64,000 bases of DNA from Lentisalinibacter sp964427415 (GTDB lineage: Bacteria; Pseudomonadota; Gammaproteobacteria; Steroidobacterales; Woeseiaceae): contig CAYRUH010000002.1 in the NCBI GenBank assembly GCA_964427415.1, forward strand, positions 1 through 64,000, read 5' to 3'. Position numbers and translations under genes: made by a program. The notes under the pieces were generated by a model. It worked only from the letters and a program-made list of their open reading frames with translations. It was not told the DNA's origin and ran no database searches. Position 1 is the first letter of the stretch; each line of letters opens with the position of its first letter. Below, one piece after another: positions 34,569-43,380 of the stretch.

Positions 34569-36686
34569 ATGAGCAAGCTCTCCAAGACACAATCCCTCGC
34601 ACCGGTCCTGGCGACCCTGTTGCCGGCGATGCTGGCGCTCTCGGTCCCTGGCGGATCGGCGCTCGCCGCACCGGACACCAGTTCGTGGAAATGCGAACGC
34701 TGTCCGTTCGAGAAGGGTTATACGGCCGACACCGAGGTGGGCGCCACGACCGTGGGCGACGACGCGTTCCGCCACGGTAACTTCACCGGCTACGACGAGT
34801 CCGGCGTCTATCCGAACCTGGACGGCCAGGGCCGCTACGCCAGTGACGCCTATCAGCTCAAGTGGATGGCGGAGGATCTGGGTCTCGACTCCCGGGTCTT
34901 CGGCCTGGAAGGCGGCCGCCAGGGTAGCTTCGGCTTCGACCTCGGCTACCAGGAGATCCCGGAGCGGGTGTTCGACACGACGGTGACTCCCTACGTGCGG
35001 AGCGGCGACAGCCTGCTCACGCTGCCCTCCGGCTGGGTGGACGGGTTAAGCACGGACGGCATGACGGCGCTGCCCGGCGCGCTGCGCGGGCAAAACATCG
35101 AGAGCGACCGCCAGATCCTGACGGTGGGCGGCGAGTATCTGCCGTCGCCGCGCCTGCGCCTGTTCGCCGACTACCGGCGCCAGGAGCACGACGGCACCGC
35201 CATCTCGGCCGGTTCGCTGTTCACCAATGCGGTGTATCTGCCGCGACCGTTCGATTATTCCACCGACGAAGTGGACCTGGGCGCGCGCTACAGCCTCGGT
35301 GCCGGCCAGGTGACACTGGCGTACTACGGTTCGTTTTTCCAGAATCAGGGGGTTGGCCTCACCTGGGACAATCCCTTCACCGGCGTGGATCAGGGCAGGA
35401 ACGGCGAGCCCGCCGACAGCAAGTTCCAGCAGGTGAGCCTGTCCGCCAGCTACGCCTGGGTGGACTACGCGACCACGGCGAGCTTCGTCGCTGCGCTGGG
35501 GCGGGGCGAGCAGGACGATTTCCTGCTGCCGTACACCGTCAACACGAATGTGCAGGCGCCGGCGCTGCCGACCCGCTCGCTGGGCGCGGAGGTCGACACC
35601 ACCAAGCTCGGACTCACGGTCACCTCCCGGCCGCTGCCGAAGGCGAGCGTGCGCTTCGCCTGGCATTACGACGAGCGGGATAACCAGACGCCGCAGTTCA
35701 CCTGGACCCGGGTGATCACGGATCTGTTTCCGACCAACGACGCCGAGGTGAACACGCCCTACAGTTTCGAGCGTTCCCGCTTCTCGCTGAGCGGCGACTA
35801 CGATCTGCTGGATACCCTGACCGTGGGCGCGGGCGTGGAGCGCTACACCATCGACCGCACCTTCCAGGAGGTCGAGTCCCAGGACGAGGACACGGGCTGG
35901 GGCAGGCTCGCCTGGCGGCCGGGCGGCTGGTTTGAACTGAGTGCCAAGGGCGGCGTCGCCGAGCGCGAGGCCGACGGCTACGATACCAGTGTCGCCGCCA
36001 GCTTCGGGCAGAACCCGCTGCTCAGGAAGTATCACCTGGCGTATCGTTACCGCGAGTTCGGCGAGGTGACCGCCATCGCCACGGTGCCGGAGAAGCCGAT
36101 CTCGTTCGCGGGCACGGCCTTCTATGCCGAGGACAGCTACACGAAGTCCCTCCTGGGCCTGCGCGAGAGCACCGACATGCGCGTCGCGGGCGACATGAGC
36201 TGGTCGGCCACCGAGAAAGCGTCGCTGTATCTGCATGCGGGCTATCAGGAGATCGAGTCCGACCAGGCGGGCAGCGAGGCCTTCGGCATCCCCGACTGGC
36301 AGGCGCTGCATCAGGACGAGTTCACCACTTTCGGTTTCGGCCTCAGGGCCGCGGAGCTGGCCGAGAATATTGAGCTGACATTCGACTACAGCCGCGCGCT
36401 CGGCACCACGATCATCAGCGTGGACGAGAGCTTCTTCCCGGATCTCGAGTCTACGCTGGACTCCGTGCGTCTGGAGCTGGCCTGGCGCTCGTCCGAGCGG
36501 ATGGAGTGGAGCGCCGAGGTGCGCTACGAGAGTTTCTCCACCGAGGACTGGTCCATCGACGGGCTGGATCCCACTACCCTGCCGACGGTCCTGACCTTCG
36601 GCGCCGACCCGTACGACTATAACGTCCTCCTGTTCGGTCTCGGCTTCCGCTACCACATTGGTGAACTGGAGATCGGGGGCGACTAG
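34569..36686 (+). CDS. MtrB/PioB-family outer-membrane beta-barrel
   Basis: A 705-residue protein with a signal peptide (cleavage near ALAAPD) and an N-terminal KCERCP motif (Cys42, Cys45), the CxxC often found in MtrB/PioB proteins. The rest alternates amphipathic strands with charged turns (for example LRLFADYRRQEHD, FGLGFRYHIGEL at the C-terminus), as expected for a 26-28-strand barrel, and ends in the usual aromatic-rich strand. It would sheathe the MtrA-like haem wire across the outer membrane. ATG 34569 was preferred to GTG 34566. Confidence 0.92.
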   Translation: MSKLSKTQSLAPVLATLLPAMLALSVPGGSALAAPDTSSWKCERCPFEKGYTADTEVGATTVGDDAFRHGNFTGYDESGVYPNLDGQGRYASDAYQLKWMAEDLGLDSRVFGLEGGRQGSFGFDLGYQEIPERVFDTTVTPYVRSGDSLLTLPSGWVDGLSTDGMTALPGALRGQNIESDRQILTVGGEYLPSPRLRLFADYRRQEHDGTAISAGSLFTNAVYLPRPFDYSTDEVDLGARYSLGAGQVTLAYYGSFFQNQGVGLTWDNPFTGVDQGRNGEPADSKFQQVSLSASYAWVDYATTASFVAALGRGEQDDFLLPYTVNTNVQAPALPTRSLGAEVDTTKLGLTVTSRPLPKASVRFAWHYDERDNQTPQFTWTRVITDLFPTNDAEVNTPYSFERSRFSLSGDYDLLDTLTVGAGVERYTIDRTFQEVESQDEDTGWGRLAWRPGGWFELSAKGGVAEREADGYDTSVAASFGQNPLLRKYHLAYRYREFGEVTAIATVPEKPISFAGTAFYAEDSYTKSLLGLRESTDMRVAGDMSWSATEKASLYLHAGYQEIESDQAGSEAFGIPDWQALHQDEFTTFGFGLRAAELAENIELTFDYSRALGTTIISVDESFFPDLESTLDSVRLELAWRSSERMEWSAEVRYESFSTEDWSIDGLDPTTLPTVLTFGADPYDYNVLLFGLGFRYHIGELEIGGD

Positions 36687-36707
36687 GAGCCTGCACGGGG
36701 GTATGAC

Positions 36708-39700
36708 ATGGCCGGCAAATCCGCGCAGCCACTGACGGGCGACCTCTCGACCCTGCTGGCGGATCTGCCATTTGACGAGAACGCGGAAGCGCCAGCGCTC
36801 GCCCAGCGCGCGGTGGCGCTCGCACGTCTGCTGCAGCGCCGCGCGACGGCGCTGCAGACCCCCGCCGAGCGCAAGCAGCAGCACGAACTCGCGCGCATGA
36901 TGGCGTCGCCCCACGACAAGGCGACGCTGATGCAGATGACCGACCAGTCGATGCGCTCGCACCGCGCGCGCCGCGCCGTGGATCAGCTGACCCACATCCT
37001 CGACGTGCAGGGGGTGCCCCGCTTCTTCTCGCCCCTCGACCGGGCGATGCTGCGCGGTTTCCAGTCTTTCGGCGGCTGGCTGCCGGGCGTCGCCGTGCCG
37101 CTGGTACAGGACAAGATGCGCCAGGAGACGGCCAACGTGATCCTGCCGGCCGAGGCGCACGTGCTGCCGGAGCATCTCGAGGCGCGGCAGAAGACCGGCC
37201 TGCGCATGAACGTGAATTTCCTCGGCGAGGCGCTGCTGGGAGAGGAGGCGGCGAAGGCCCGGCTGGCGGGCTACCTGGCGGCGCTGGCCCGGCCGGAGAT
37301 CGAGTGCATCTCGGTGAAGGCCTCCACCATCTACTCTCAGGTGTCCTCGCTCGCCTTCGAGCACACCGTCGAGGTCCTGAGCGAGCGGCTCGAAAAGCTC
37401 TACCGGGAAGCCGCGGCGCGGCGTTTCACGCGCAGCGACGGCACCGCGGTGGCAAAGTTCGTTTACCTCGACATGGAAGAGTACCGGGACATGCGCGTCA
37501 CTGCGGAGGCGTTCATGCGTGCGCTGGAGCGCCCCGGGCTGGAGAAGACGGGCGCCGGTATCGCGCTGCAGGCCTACATCCCGGATTCCTGCGAGGTACA
37601 GAAACGGATCAATACCTGGGCGCGGCGGCGGGTGGCCGCCGGCGGCGCGCCGGTGACCATCCGGCTGGTGAAAGGCGCGAATCTGGAGATGGAGCGGGTG
37701 GAGGCCTCCATCCGCGGCTGGCCTCAGGCGCCGTTCAAGACCAAGGCCGAGGTGGATGCCAATTTCAAGCGCATGCTGCACGAGGGCATGGTCCCGGAGA
37801 ACCTGGTGGCTGTGCATCTCGGTGTCGCCTCCCACAACCTGTTCGACGTGGCCTATGCGTTGATACTCGCCGCCCGGGAGGGCGCACTCAGCCGGGTGCA
37901 GTTCGAGATGCTGGAGGGCATGGCCAACCACCAGCGCCGGGCCCTGAACGAGCTCACCGGGAACCTGCTCCTGTATGCGCCGGCCACGAAGCGCGAGAAC
38001 TTCATCCACGCCATCGGCTATCTGGTGCGCCGGCTCGACGAGAACACCGGCCCGGACAACTTCCTGGCCCATTCCTTCCGCATCGAGGTCGGCAGCGACG
38101 ACTGGCAGGAGCTCGAGCAGCAGTTTCTCGCCTCCTTCCTGCTGATCGACACCCTGTCCGATGGGCCCCGCCGCACCCAGGACCGACGCGTCGAGGAGCG
38201 GGGGCCGGTGACCCCGGCGCCGGAACTCGCTACCTTCAGCAACGAGCCCGACACCGACTTCTCCCTGCCCCAGAACGTGGAGTGGGCGAAGACGCTGATC
38301 GAGGCGTGGTCGCAGGTCTGCGGCGATGCCGCCATGGATGTCCCGCTGGTGATCGCCGGCGAGGAGCGGCGCGGCGATCGCGCCGCGAAGGAATGCCGCG
38401 ACCCGTCCCGTCCCGGCGTGGTGGTGGCCCGTTATCCGGACGCCATGGACGACGACCTGGAGGACGCGCTCGCCTGCGCAGAGGCGGATCCGGCCGGCTG
38501 GCGTTCGCGCTCGCCGGAGGCGCGCTCGGCGATCCTCGGCGAGGCGGCCGAGAACCTGCGTCTCGCCCGCTCACGCCTGATCGGTGCCGCCATGGCGGAT
38601 GGCGGCAAGACCATCCCCGAGTCGGACCCGGAGGTCAGCGAGGCCATCGACTTCGTGGAGTTCTACCGCCGCAGCGCGCTGTACTTTCATCGCCTGCCGG
38701 GGGTGGAGGCGAAGCCGAAGGGCGCGGTGGCGGTGGTGCCGCCGTGGAATTTCCCCATCGCCATCCCCTGCGGCGGCATGGCCTCCGCGCTCGCCGCGGG
38801 CAACTGCGTCATCCTGAAGCCCGCCTCGGCCACGGTACTGGTGGCCTGGGAACTCGCGCAGGCCTTCTGGGCCGCCGGCGTGCCGAAGGAAGCGCTGCAG
38901 TTCATGCCCTGCCGGGGCTCGGGCGTGGGCGCGAAACTCGTCGCCGATCCCCGGGTCGATGCCGTCATCCTCACCGGCGGCACGGATACCGCGCTCACCA
39001 TGCTGGATGCGCGCCCCGACATGAACCTCATGGCCGAGACCGGCGGCAAGGACGCGACGATCGTCACCGCCATGGCCGACCGGGACCAGGCGGTCGCGAA
39101 CATCCTGCATTCGGCCTTCAGCCACAGCGGCCAGAAGTGCTCGGCCACCAGCCTGCTGATCCTGGACGAGGAGGTCTACGCCGACGAGCAGTTCCGGCGC
39201 ATGCTGAGCGACGCCGTGGAGAGCCTGCCGGTGGGACCCGCCTGGGATCGTCGCACGCGGGTGGGTCCGCTGGTGACGCCGCCGGGCGATGACCTCGCCC
39301 GTGCGCTCACCGCGCTGGAGCCCGGCGAGGAATGGGCGGTGGAGCCGCAAGTTGATCCCGACAATCCTCAGCTCTGGTCGCCGGGCGTGAAGTACGGCGC
39401 GACAGCGGGTAACTACACGCACATGACCGAGTTCTTCGGTCCCGTACTGGCGGTCATGATGGCCCATGATCTCGACCAGGCCATCGAGTTCGTGAACCAG
39501 ACGGGCTACGGTCTGACCTCGGGTATCGAGAGCCTGGACGACCGGGAACAGGCGGAGTGGAAGGACGCGATTGCTGCGGGCAACCTGTACGTCAACCGGG
39601 TGACCACCGGCGCGGTGGTGCTGCGCCAGCCCTTCGGCGGCTTCGGTAAATCCGCCTTCGGTCCCGGCATCAAGACCGGCGGGCCGAACTACGTGGCCCA

Positions 39701-40379
39701 GCTCCTGGATTTCACCGACCGTGAGCTGGAGGAGACCGCGGTGACTGAAGGCCCCGTGGCTGAATTCCAGCAGGCGCTCGCCGACATCCGGGGGGGCTCG
39801 GCCGGCACCGATCACGAAATCGACCGGCTGATCCACGCCTGCGCCAGCTACCAGCGGAACTTCCGCGAGGAATTCGGCCGCGAGCACGACCACTTCCGCC
39901 TGCGCGGCCAGGACAACATGCGCCGCTACCTGCCCGTGCCGATCCTGCGCGTCCGAGTGCACCCGGAGGACAGTGTCTTCGATATCTATGCGCGAGCGGT
40001 CGCGAGTCATGTCGTTGGTGCGAGAGCGGTGATCAGCGTGCCTCCAGGCATGCACAGTACCGCGGTGGAGCGGCTCGAGACCCTGACGGAATCCTGGGCC
40101 GGTGGCATCGAGTTCGTGCGCGAGTCCGACGAGGATCTGGTGCGGATGATGCGCGCGGCCACCGTAGGCCGGCTGCGCTATGCCCGGCCCGATCGCGTGC
40201 CCGAGGCGTTGTTGCGCGCTTCGGCCGAGACCGGCGTCTACGTCGTGCGCGCACCGGTGCTGGCCGAAGGCCGCGTAGAGCTGATCTGGTACCTGCGCGA
40301 GCAGAGCATCAGCGATAACTACCACCGTTACGGCAGCCTGGGCGAACACGGGGCCGAGGGTCGCGCCGAACCGCTCTGA
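36708..40379 (+). CDS. putA: Bifunctional proline dehydrogenase / glutamate-semialdehyde dehydrogenase (PutA)
   Basis: A 1223-residue PutA that oxidises proline to glutamate and passes electrons to quinone. Residues about 90-480 are the FAD-dependent proline dehydrogenase barrel (KFVYLDMEEYRDM, GIALQAYIPDS, RLVKGANLEMERVEAS). Residues about 560-1010 are an aldehyde dehydrogenase with PPWNFPIAIP, the general-base region AETGGKDA and the catalytic Cys in SGQKCSATS. A further roughly 200 residues follow, of the ALDH-like C-terminal type seen in longer PutAs. There is no N-terminal ribbon-helix-helix domain, so it is not a DNA-binding PutA. RLVKGAN rather than RLVKGAY suggests the branch common in Actinobacteria and related forms. 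It starts 21 bases after the barrel gene. Confidence 0.93.
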   Translation: MAGKSAQPLTGDLSTLLADLPFDENAEAPALAQRAVALARLLQRRATALQTPAERKQQHELARMMASPHDKATLMQMTDQSMRSHRARRAVDQLTHILDVQGVPRFFSPLDRAMLRGFQSFGGWLPGVAVPLVQDKMRQETANVILPAEAHVLPEHLEARQKTGLRMNVNFLGEALLGEEAAKARLAGYLAALARPEIECISVKASTIYSQVSSLAFEHTVEVLSERLEKLYREAAARRFTRSDGTAVAKFVYLDMEEYRDMRVTAEAFMRALERPGLEKTGAGIALQAYIPDSCEVQKRINTWARRRVAAGGAPVTIRLVKGANLEMERVEASIRGWPQAPFKTKAEVDANFKRMLHEGMVPENLVAVHLGVASHNLFDVAYALILAAREGALSRVQFEMLEGMANHQRRALNELTGNLLLYAPATKRENFIHAIGYLVRRLDENTGPDNFLAHSFRIEVGSDDWQELEQQFLASFLLIDTLSDGPRRTQDRRVEERGPVTPAPELATFSNEPDTDFSLPQNVEWAKTLIEAWSQVCGDAAMDVPLVIAGEERRGDRAAKECRDPSRPGVVVARYPDAMDDDLEDALACAEADPAGWRSRSPEARSAILGEAAENLRLARSRLIGAAMADGGKTIPESDPEVSEAIDFVEFYRRSALYFHRLPGVEAKPKGAVAVVPPWNFPIAIPCGGMASALAAGNCVILKPASATVLVAWELAQAFWAAGVPKEALQFMPCRGSGVGAKLVADPRVDAVILTGGTDTALTMLDARPDMNLMAETGGKDATIVTAMADRDQAVANILHSAFSHSGQKCSATSLLILDEEVYADEQFRRMLSDAVESLPVGPAWDRRTRVGPLVTPPGDDLARALTALEPGEEWAVEPQVDPDNPQLWSPGVKYGATAGNYTHMTEFFGPVLAVMMAHDLDQAIEFVNQTGYGLTSGIESLDDREQAEWKDAIAAGNLYVNRVTTGAVVLRQPFGGFGKSAFGPGIKTGGPNYVAQLLDFTDRELEETAVTEGPVAEFQQALADIRGGSAGTDHEIDRLIHACASYQRNFREEFGREHDHFRLRGQDNMRRYLPVPILRVRVHPEDSVFDIYARAVASHVVGARAVISVPPGMHSTAVERLETLTESWAGGIEFVRESDEDLVRMMRAATVGRLRYARPDRVPEALLRASAETGVYVVRAPVLAEGRVELIWYLREQSISDNYHRYGSLGEHGAEGRAEPL

Positions 40380-40542
40380 ATCGCGCCAGTCGATTAATTT
40401 TTTCGACAAAATCTGTCCACCGATGCATTGCGCTGCAAATGGTCATCGGACGGCGGCTGTCCGCCGAAATGGAAATAGAATCTGTAAGCGGCGATTGCCC
40501 GTGCTAAAGGTTGCATGGGCTGCGCGCGAATGAAGGGGTTTC

Positions 40543-42201
40543 ATGACCACCGCTATTGCTTTTCTACTGGCCGCCACCTTCCTGATCTCTGTCGGCGGGC
40601 TCGCGCTCCTGATCTGGGCTCTGGCAAATGACCAATTCACGATGGGTCCGCGTGCCGCACGGACCATCTTCGGGCGGGGAGAGGTCGGTCGGGTGGAAGA
40701 CCCGGCGACGCCGCAGGCGGCGCGGCGCGAGATGCAGCGGGAACGAGGCGCAGTTGAAGAGCCCCAACGGGAAGATGAGCAGGAGGACCTGGAGGCGCGC
40801 AGACAGGCGGATCTCTCGACCCGCGTTCCCGTGGTCTGGTGGCTGTCGTCATCCCTGCTTTGGCTGCTGGTCGGCTCCGCGCTCGGTCTGATCGCGTCGC
40901 TGAAGCTGCATATCCCGGAGTGGCTCGTCGACGACGCGGCGTTGACTTTCGGCCGCGTCCGCCCGGCCCACCTGAACGTGGTCGCCTACGGCTGGGCGTC
41001 GATGGCCGGCGTCGGCGTCGGTATCTGGCTGATTCCTCGGCTGTTCAAGGTCCGGTTGCAGGGCGGCGTGTACGCGACGCGGGGGGCGGTTATCTGGAAT
41101 CTCGGTGTGCTGGCCGGCACGGTCGCGCTGCTGGCCGGCTACAGCGACGGGATGGAATGGCTGGAATTTCCCTGGCCCATCGATATCGCGCTGGTGATCG
41201 GCGGTGCCCTGGCTGCGGTGCCGCTCATCCTCTCCCTGCTGCAGCGGCGCGTGCAGCACCTCTACGTCAGCACCTGGTATCTTCTGGCCGCGCTGATCTG
41301 GTTTCCCATGCTGTTCGTTACCGCGAACATCCCGGACCTGTTCGGCGGCGTCGAGCAGTCCATGCTGAACTGGTGGTACGCCCACAACGTGCTCGGCCTC
41401 TGGATGACGCCGCTGGGCCTGGCCGCGGCCTATTACTTCATCCCGAAGATCGTGGGCTCGCCCATCTACTCCTACAGCCTGTCGCTTATCGGCTTCTGGG
41501 CGCTGGCGCTGTTCTACTCCCAGGTGGGTCTGCACCACCTGATCGGTGGTCCGGTGCCCACCTGGGCGGTGACGATCTCCATCGTGCACAGCGTGATGAT
41601 GGCGATACCGGTGCTGGCCGTGGCCATCAACCATCACATGACGGTGGCGCGGCACTGGCGACTGCTGCTGTACTCGCCGACGCTGCGCTTCGTGACCCTC
41701 GGGGCCGTCGCCTACACGCTGTCGTCGGTGCAGGGCTCGCTGCAGTCCCTGCGTGAGGTGAACACCATCACCCACTTCACCCACTACACGGTGGCCCACG
41801 CGCATCTTGGCCTGTACGGCTTCTTCTCGCTGATCATGTTCGGCAGCATCTATTTTATCCTGCCGCGACTGACCGGGCGCGAGTGGCCCTATCCGCGGGC
41901 GATCGCCGCGCACTTCTGGCTCGTATTCGTCGGCTTCGGGGTCTACTTCATCCCGCTCAGCATCGGAGGCTGGCTGCAGGGGATCGCGATGCTGGATGCA
42001 ACGCGGCCGTTCATGGAGTCCGTGGAGGTCAGCAGGCCCTATTTGTTCTGGCGCTCGGTCGGCGGCGGACTCATGACCCTCGGCCACGTGGTGTTCGTCG
42101 TACATGCGGTGGTGGCGCTGCTGCGTGGCCGTCCGGTCCGTGACGAGCCGACGCTGTTCAGACCCCTGCCCGCCGAGCCTGTCGGGAAGACCGGGTCATG
42201 A
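40543..42201 (+). CDS. ccoN: cbb3-type cytochrome c oxidase subunit I, with N-terminal CcoS-like segment
   Basis: A 552-residue polytopic subunit. Residues 1-48 look like CcoS (membrane helix, then WALANDQFTMGPRAARTIF), followed by a charged linker and the CcoN core from about residue 95. Core ligands: low-spin haem/TM2 HLNVVAYGW, CuB His in WWYAHN and LHHLIGG, haem ligands in HYTVAHAHLG. The tyrosine eight residues into FWALALFYSQVGLHHL matches the CuB-crosslinked tyrosine of characterised cbb3 oxidases, arguing for O2 reduction rather than NO reduction. The Glu usual in the FEGPMM region is Gln here (VQGSLQ). It overlaps ccoO by 4 bases. Confidence 0.88.
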   Translation: MTTAIAFLLAATFLISVGGLALLIWALANDQFTMGPRAARTIFGRGEVGRVEDPATPQAARREMQRERGAVEEPQREDEQEDLEARRQADLSTRVPVVWWLSSSLLWLLVGSALGLIASLKLHIPEWLVDDAALTFGRVRPAHLNVVAYGWASMAGVGVGIWLIPRLFKVRLQGGVYATRGAVIWNLGVLAGTVALLAGYSDGMEWLEFPWPIDIALVIGGALAAVPLILSLLQRRVQHLYVSTWYLLAALIWFPMLFVTANIPDLFGGVEQSMLNWWYAHNVLGLWMTPLGLAAAYYFIPKIVGSPIYSYSLSLIGFWALALFYSQVGLHHLIGGPVPTWAVTISIVHSVMMAIPVLAVAINHHMTVARHWRLLLYSPTLRFVTLGAVAYTLSSVQGSLQSLREVNTITHFTHYTVAHAHLGLYGFFSLIMFGSIYFILPRLTGREWPYPRAIAAHFWLVFVGFGVYFIPLSIGGWLQGIAMLDATRPFMESVEVSRPYLFWRSVGGGLMTLGHVVFVVHAVVALLRGRPVRDEPTLFRPLPAEPVGKTGS

Positions 42202-42803
42202 CCCGCGCACTCGGTATCGTCGCCGCGGCCGCGATGATCCTGCTCTTCGCTGCGCTCATGATCGTGGTCATGCCGGCGATTCAGCTACAGGGCAGTGTAC
42301 GGGCGCCGGAGGGGCTGGAGCCTTACTCCGAGCGCGCCGCCCGCGGTCGGGAGGTGTACGTGAGTCTGGGCTGCGTCTATTGCCACAGCCAGCAGCCGCG
42401 GGATCCGTCCGTCGCACCCGACGCCGAGCGAGGCTGGGGCCGCACTGCGGTGCCGGCGGATTTCATCTACGACTCACCGCATCTGCTGGGCACAATGCGC
42501 ACCGGACCGGATCTGCTGAATATCGGCGCGCGGCAGCCGAGCAGCGATTGGCATCTGGCGCACCTGTACAACCCGCGCGCGGTCTCGCCAGGCAGCATCA
42601 TGCCGTCCTATCCGTTCCTGTTCCAGGTCGTCGACCAGCCCGCCGCAGACGACGTCACCGTGCCGCTGCCGCCGGATTATGTGCCGGAGAACGGCGTGGT
42701 CATCGCGAGGCGCGATGCGCTGGCCCTGGTCCAGTACCTCAAGGAACTGGACCGGACCTATGCGGTGGACGTGCTGCCCGTCAGCGAGGAAGCCGATGAG
42801 TGA
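42198..42803 (+). CDS. ccoO: cbb3-type oxidase monohaem cytochrome c subunit CcoO
   Basis: A 201-residue cytochrome anchored by an N-terminal helix (about 5-28). The haem site is CVYCH with the CcoO phrases SLGCVYCHSQQPRDP, GWGRTAVPADFIYDSPHLLGTMRTGPDL, and SIMPSYPFL, which supplies the axial methionine. It relays electrons to CcoN. Overlaps with ccoN and the next gene imply tight co-expression. Confidence 0.92.
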   Translation: MTRALGIVAAAAMILLFAALMIVVMPAIQLQGSVRAPEGLEPYSERAARGREVYVSLGCVYCHSQQPRDPSVAPDAERGWGRTAVPADFIYDSPHLLGTMRTGPDLLNIGARQPSSDWHLAHLYNPRAVSPGSIMPSYPFLFQVVDQPAADDVTVPLPPDYVPENGVVIARRDALALVQYLKELDRTYAVDVLPVSEEADE

Positions 42804-43380
42804 GCGGGACGACAAGGTCAGACGGCGCGAGCGGGACGAACCGGAGGAGCTACAGGCCCCTGTACCCCGCGAGTTGGCCATCATCTCCATCCTGCTGCTG
42901 GCGTGGGGCGCCTGGTACTACTTCCAGAACACCGGCTATCCGGTGGCCGCCGGCGACCGGCGCACCGCGGTGGTGGCCGCCGCCGCGGGCGGCGTCGACG
43001 GTAGCGTGGTCTACGCCGGCAACTGCGTCGCCTGCCACCAGGCCAACGGGATGGGACTGTCCGGGGTATTTCCGCCCCTTGTCGACTCGCGGTGGGTGCT
43101 CGAGAACGATGCGCGTCTGGTGCAGATCATGTTGCACGGCATCCAGGGCGAGCTTGTCGTGAATGACGAGACCTATAACGGCGTGATGCCCGCCTTCACC
43201 CAGCTGAGCGACGCGGAGCTTGCCGCCGTAATGACCTACATCCGCACCACCTGGGGCAATGCCGGCGCGCCCATTGCGGCCGATCAGGTCGCGGCCGGCC
43301 GCGAGCGATTCCCTGATCGCGGCGTCTGGCGGGGCGGCGCGGAACTCGACGAGGTGTTCCCGCCTGGCGGGGAGCCATAG
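42796..43380 (+). CDS. Membrane-anchored monohaem cytochrome c (CcoP-like role)
   Basis: A 194-residue protein with a cytoplasmic basic/acidic lead, one helix (about 27-43) and one cytochrome c domain (CVACH; axial Met in GVMPAF). Its LLLAWGAWYYFQNTGYP opening recalls CcoP or CcoQ, but canonical CcoP carries two haems and is longer (about 300 residues). It probably takes the place of CcoP here. The ATG overlaps ccoO by 8 bases and the stop abuts the ATPase start. Confidence 0.88.
   Translation: MSERDDKVRRRERDEPEELQAPVPRELAIISILLLAWGAWYYFQNTGYPVAAGDRRTAVVAAAAGGVDGSVVYAGNCVACHQANGMGLSGVFPPLVDSRWVLENDARLVQIMLHGIQGELVVNDETYNGVMPAFTQLSDAELAAVMTYIRTTWGNAGAPIAADQVAAGRERFPDRGVWRGGAELDEVFPPGGEP

Noticed and set aside
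35046..38072. 1008-codon open frame antisense to the MtrB-like and PutA genes
   Set aside because: High-GC antisense artefact crossing two confidently assigned genes.
40543..42201. Possible nitric oxide reductase instead of an oxygen reductase
   Set aside because: The CuB-crosslink tyrosine and a genuine CcoO follow, and there is no NorB-type glutamate pattern, so an oxygen-reducing cbb3-type enzyme is favoured.
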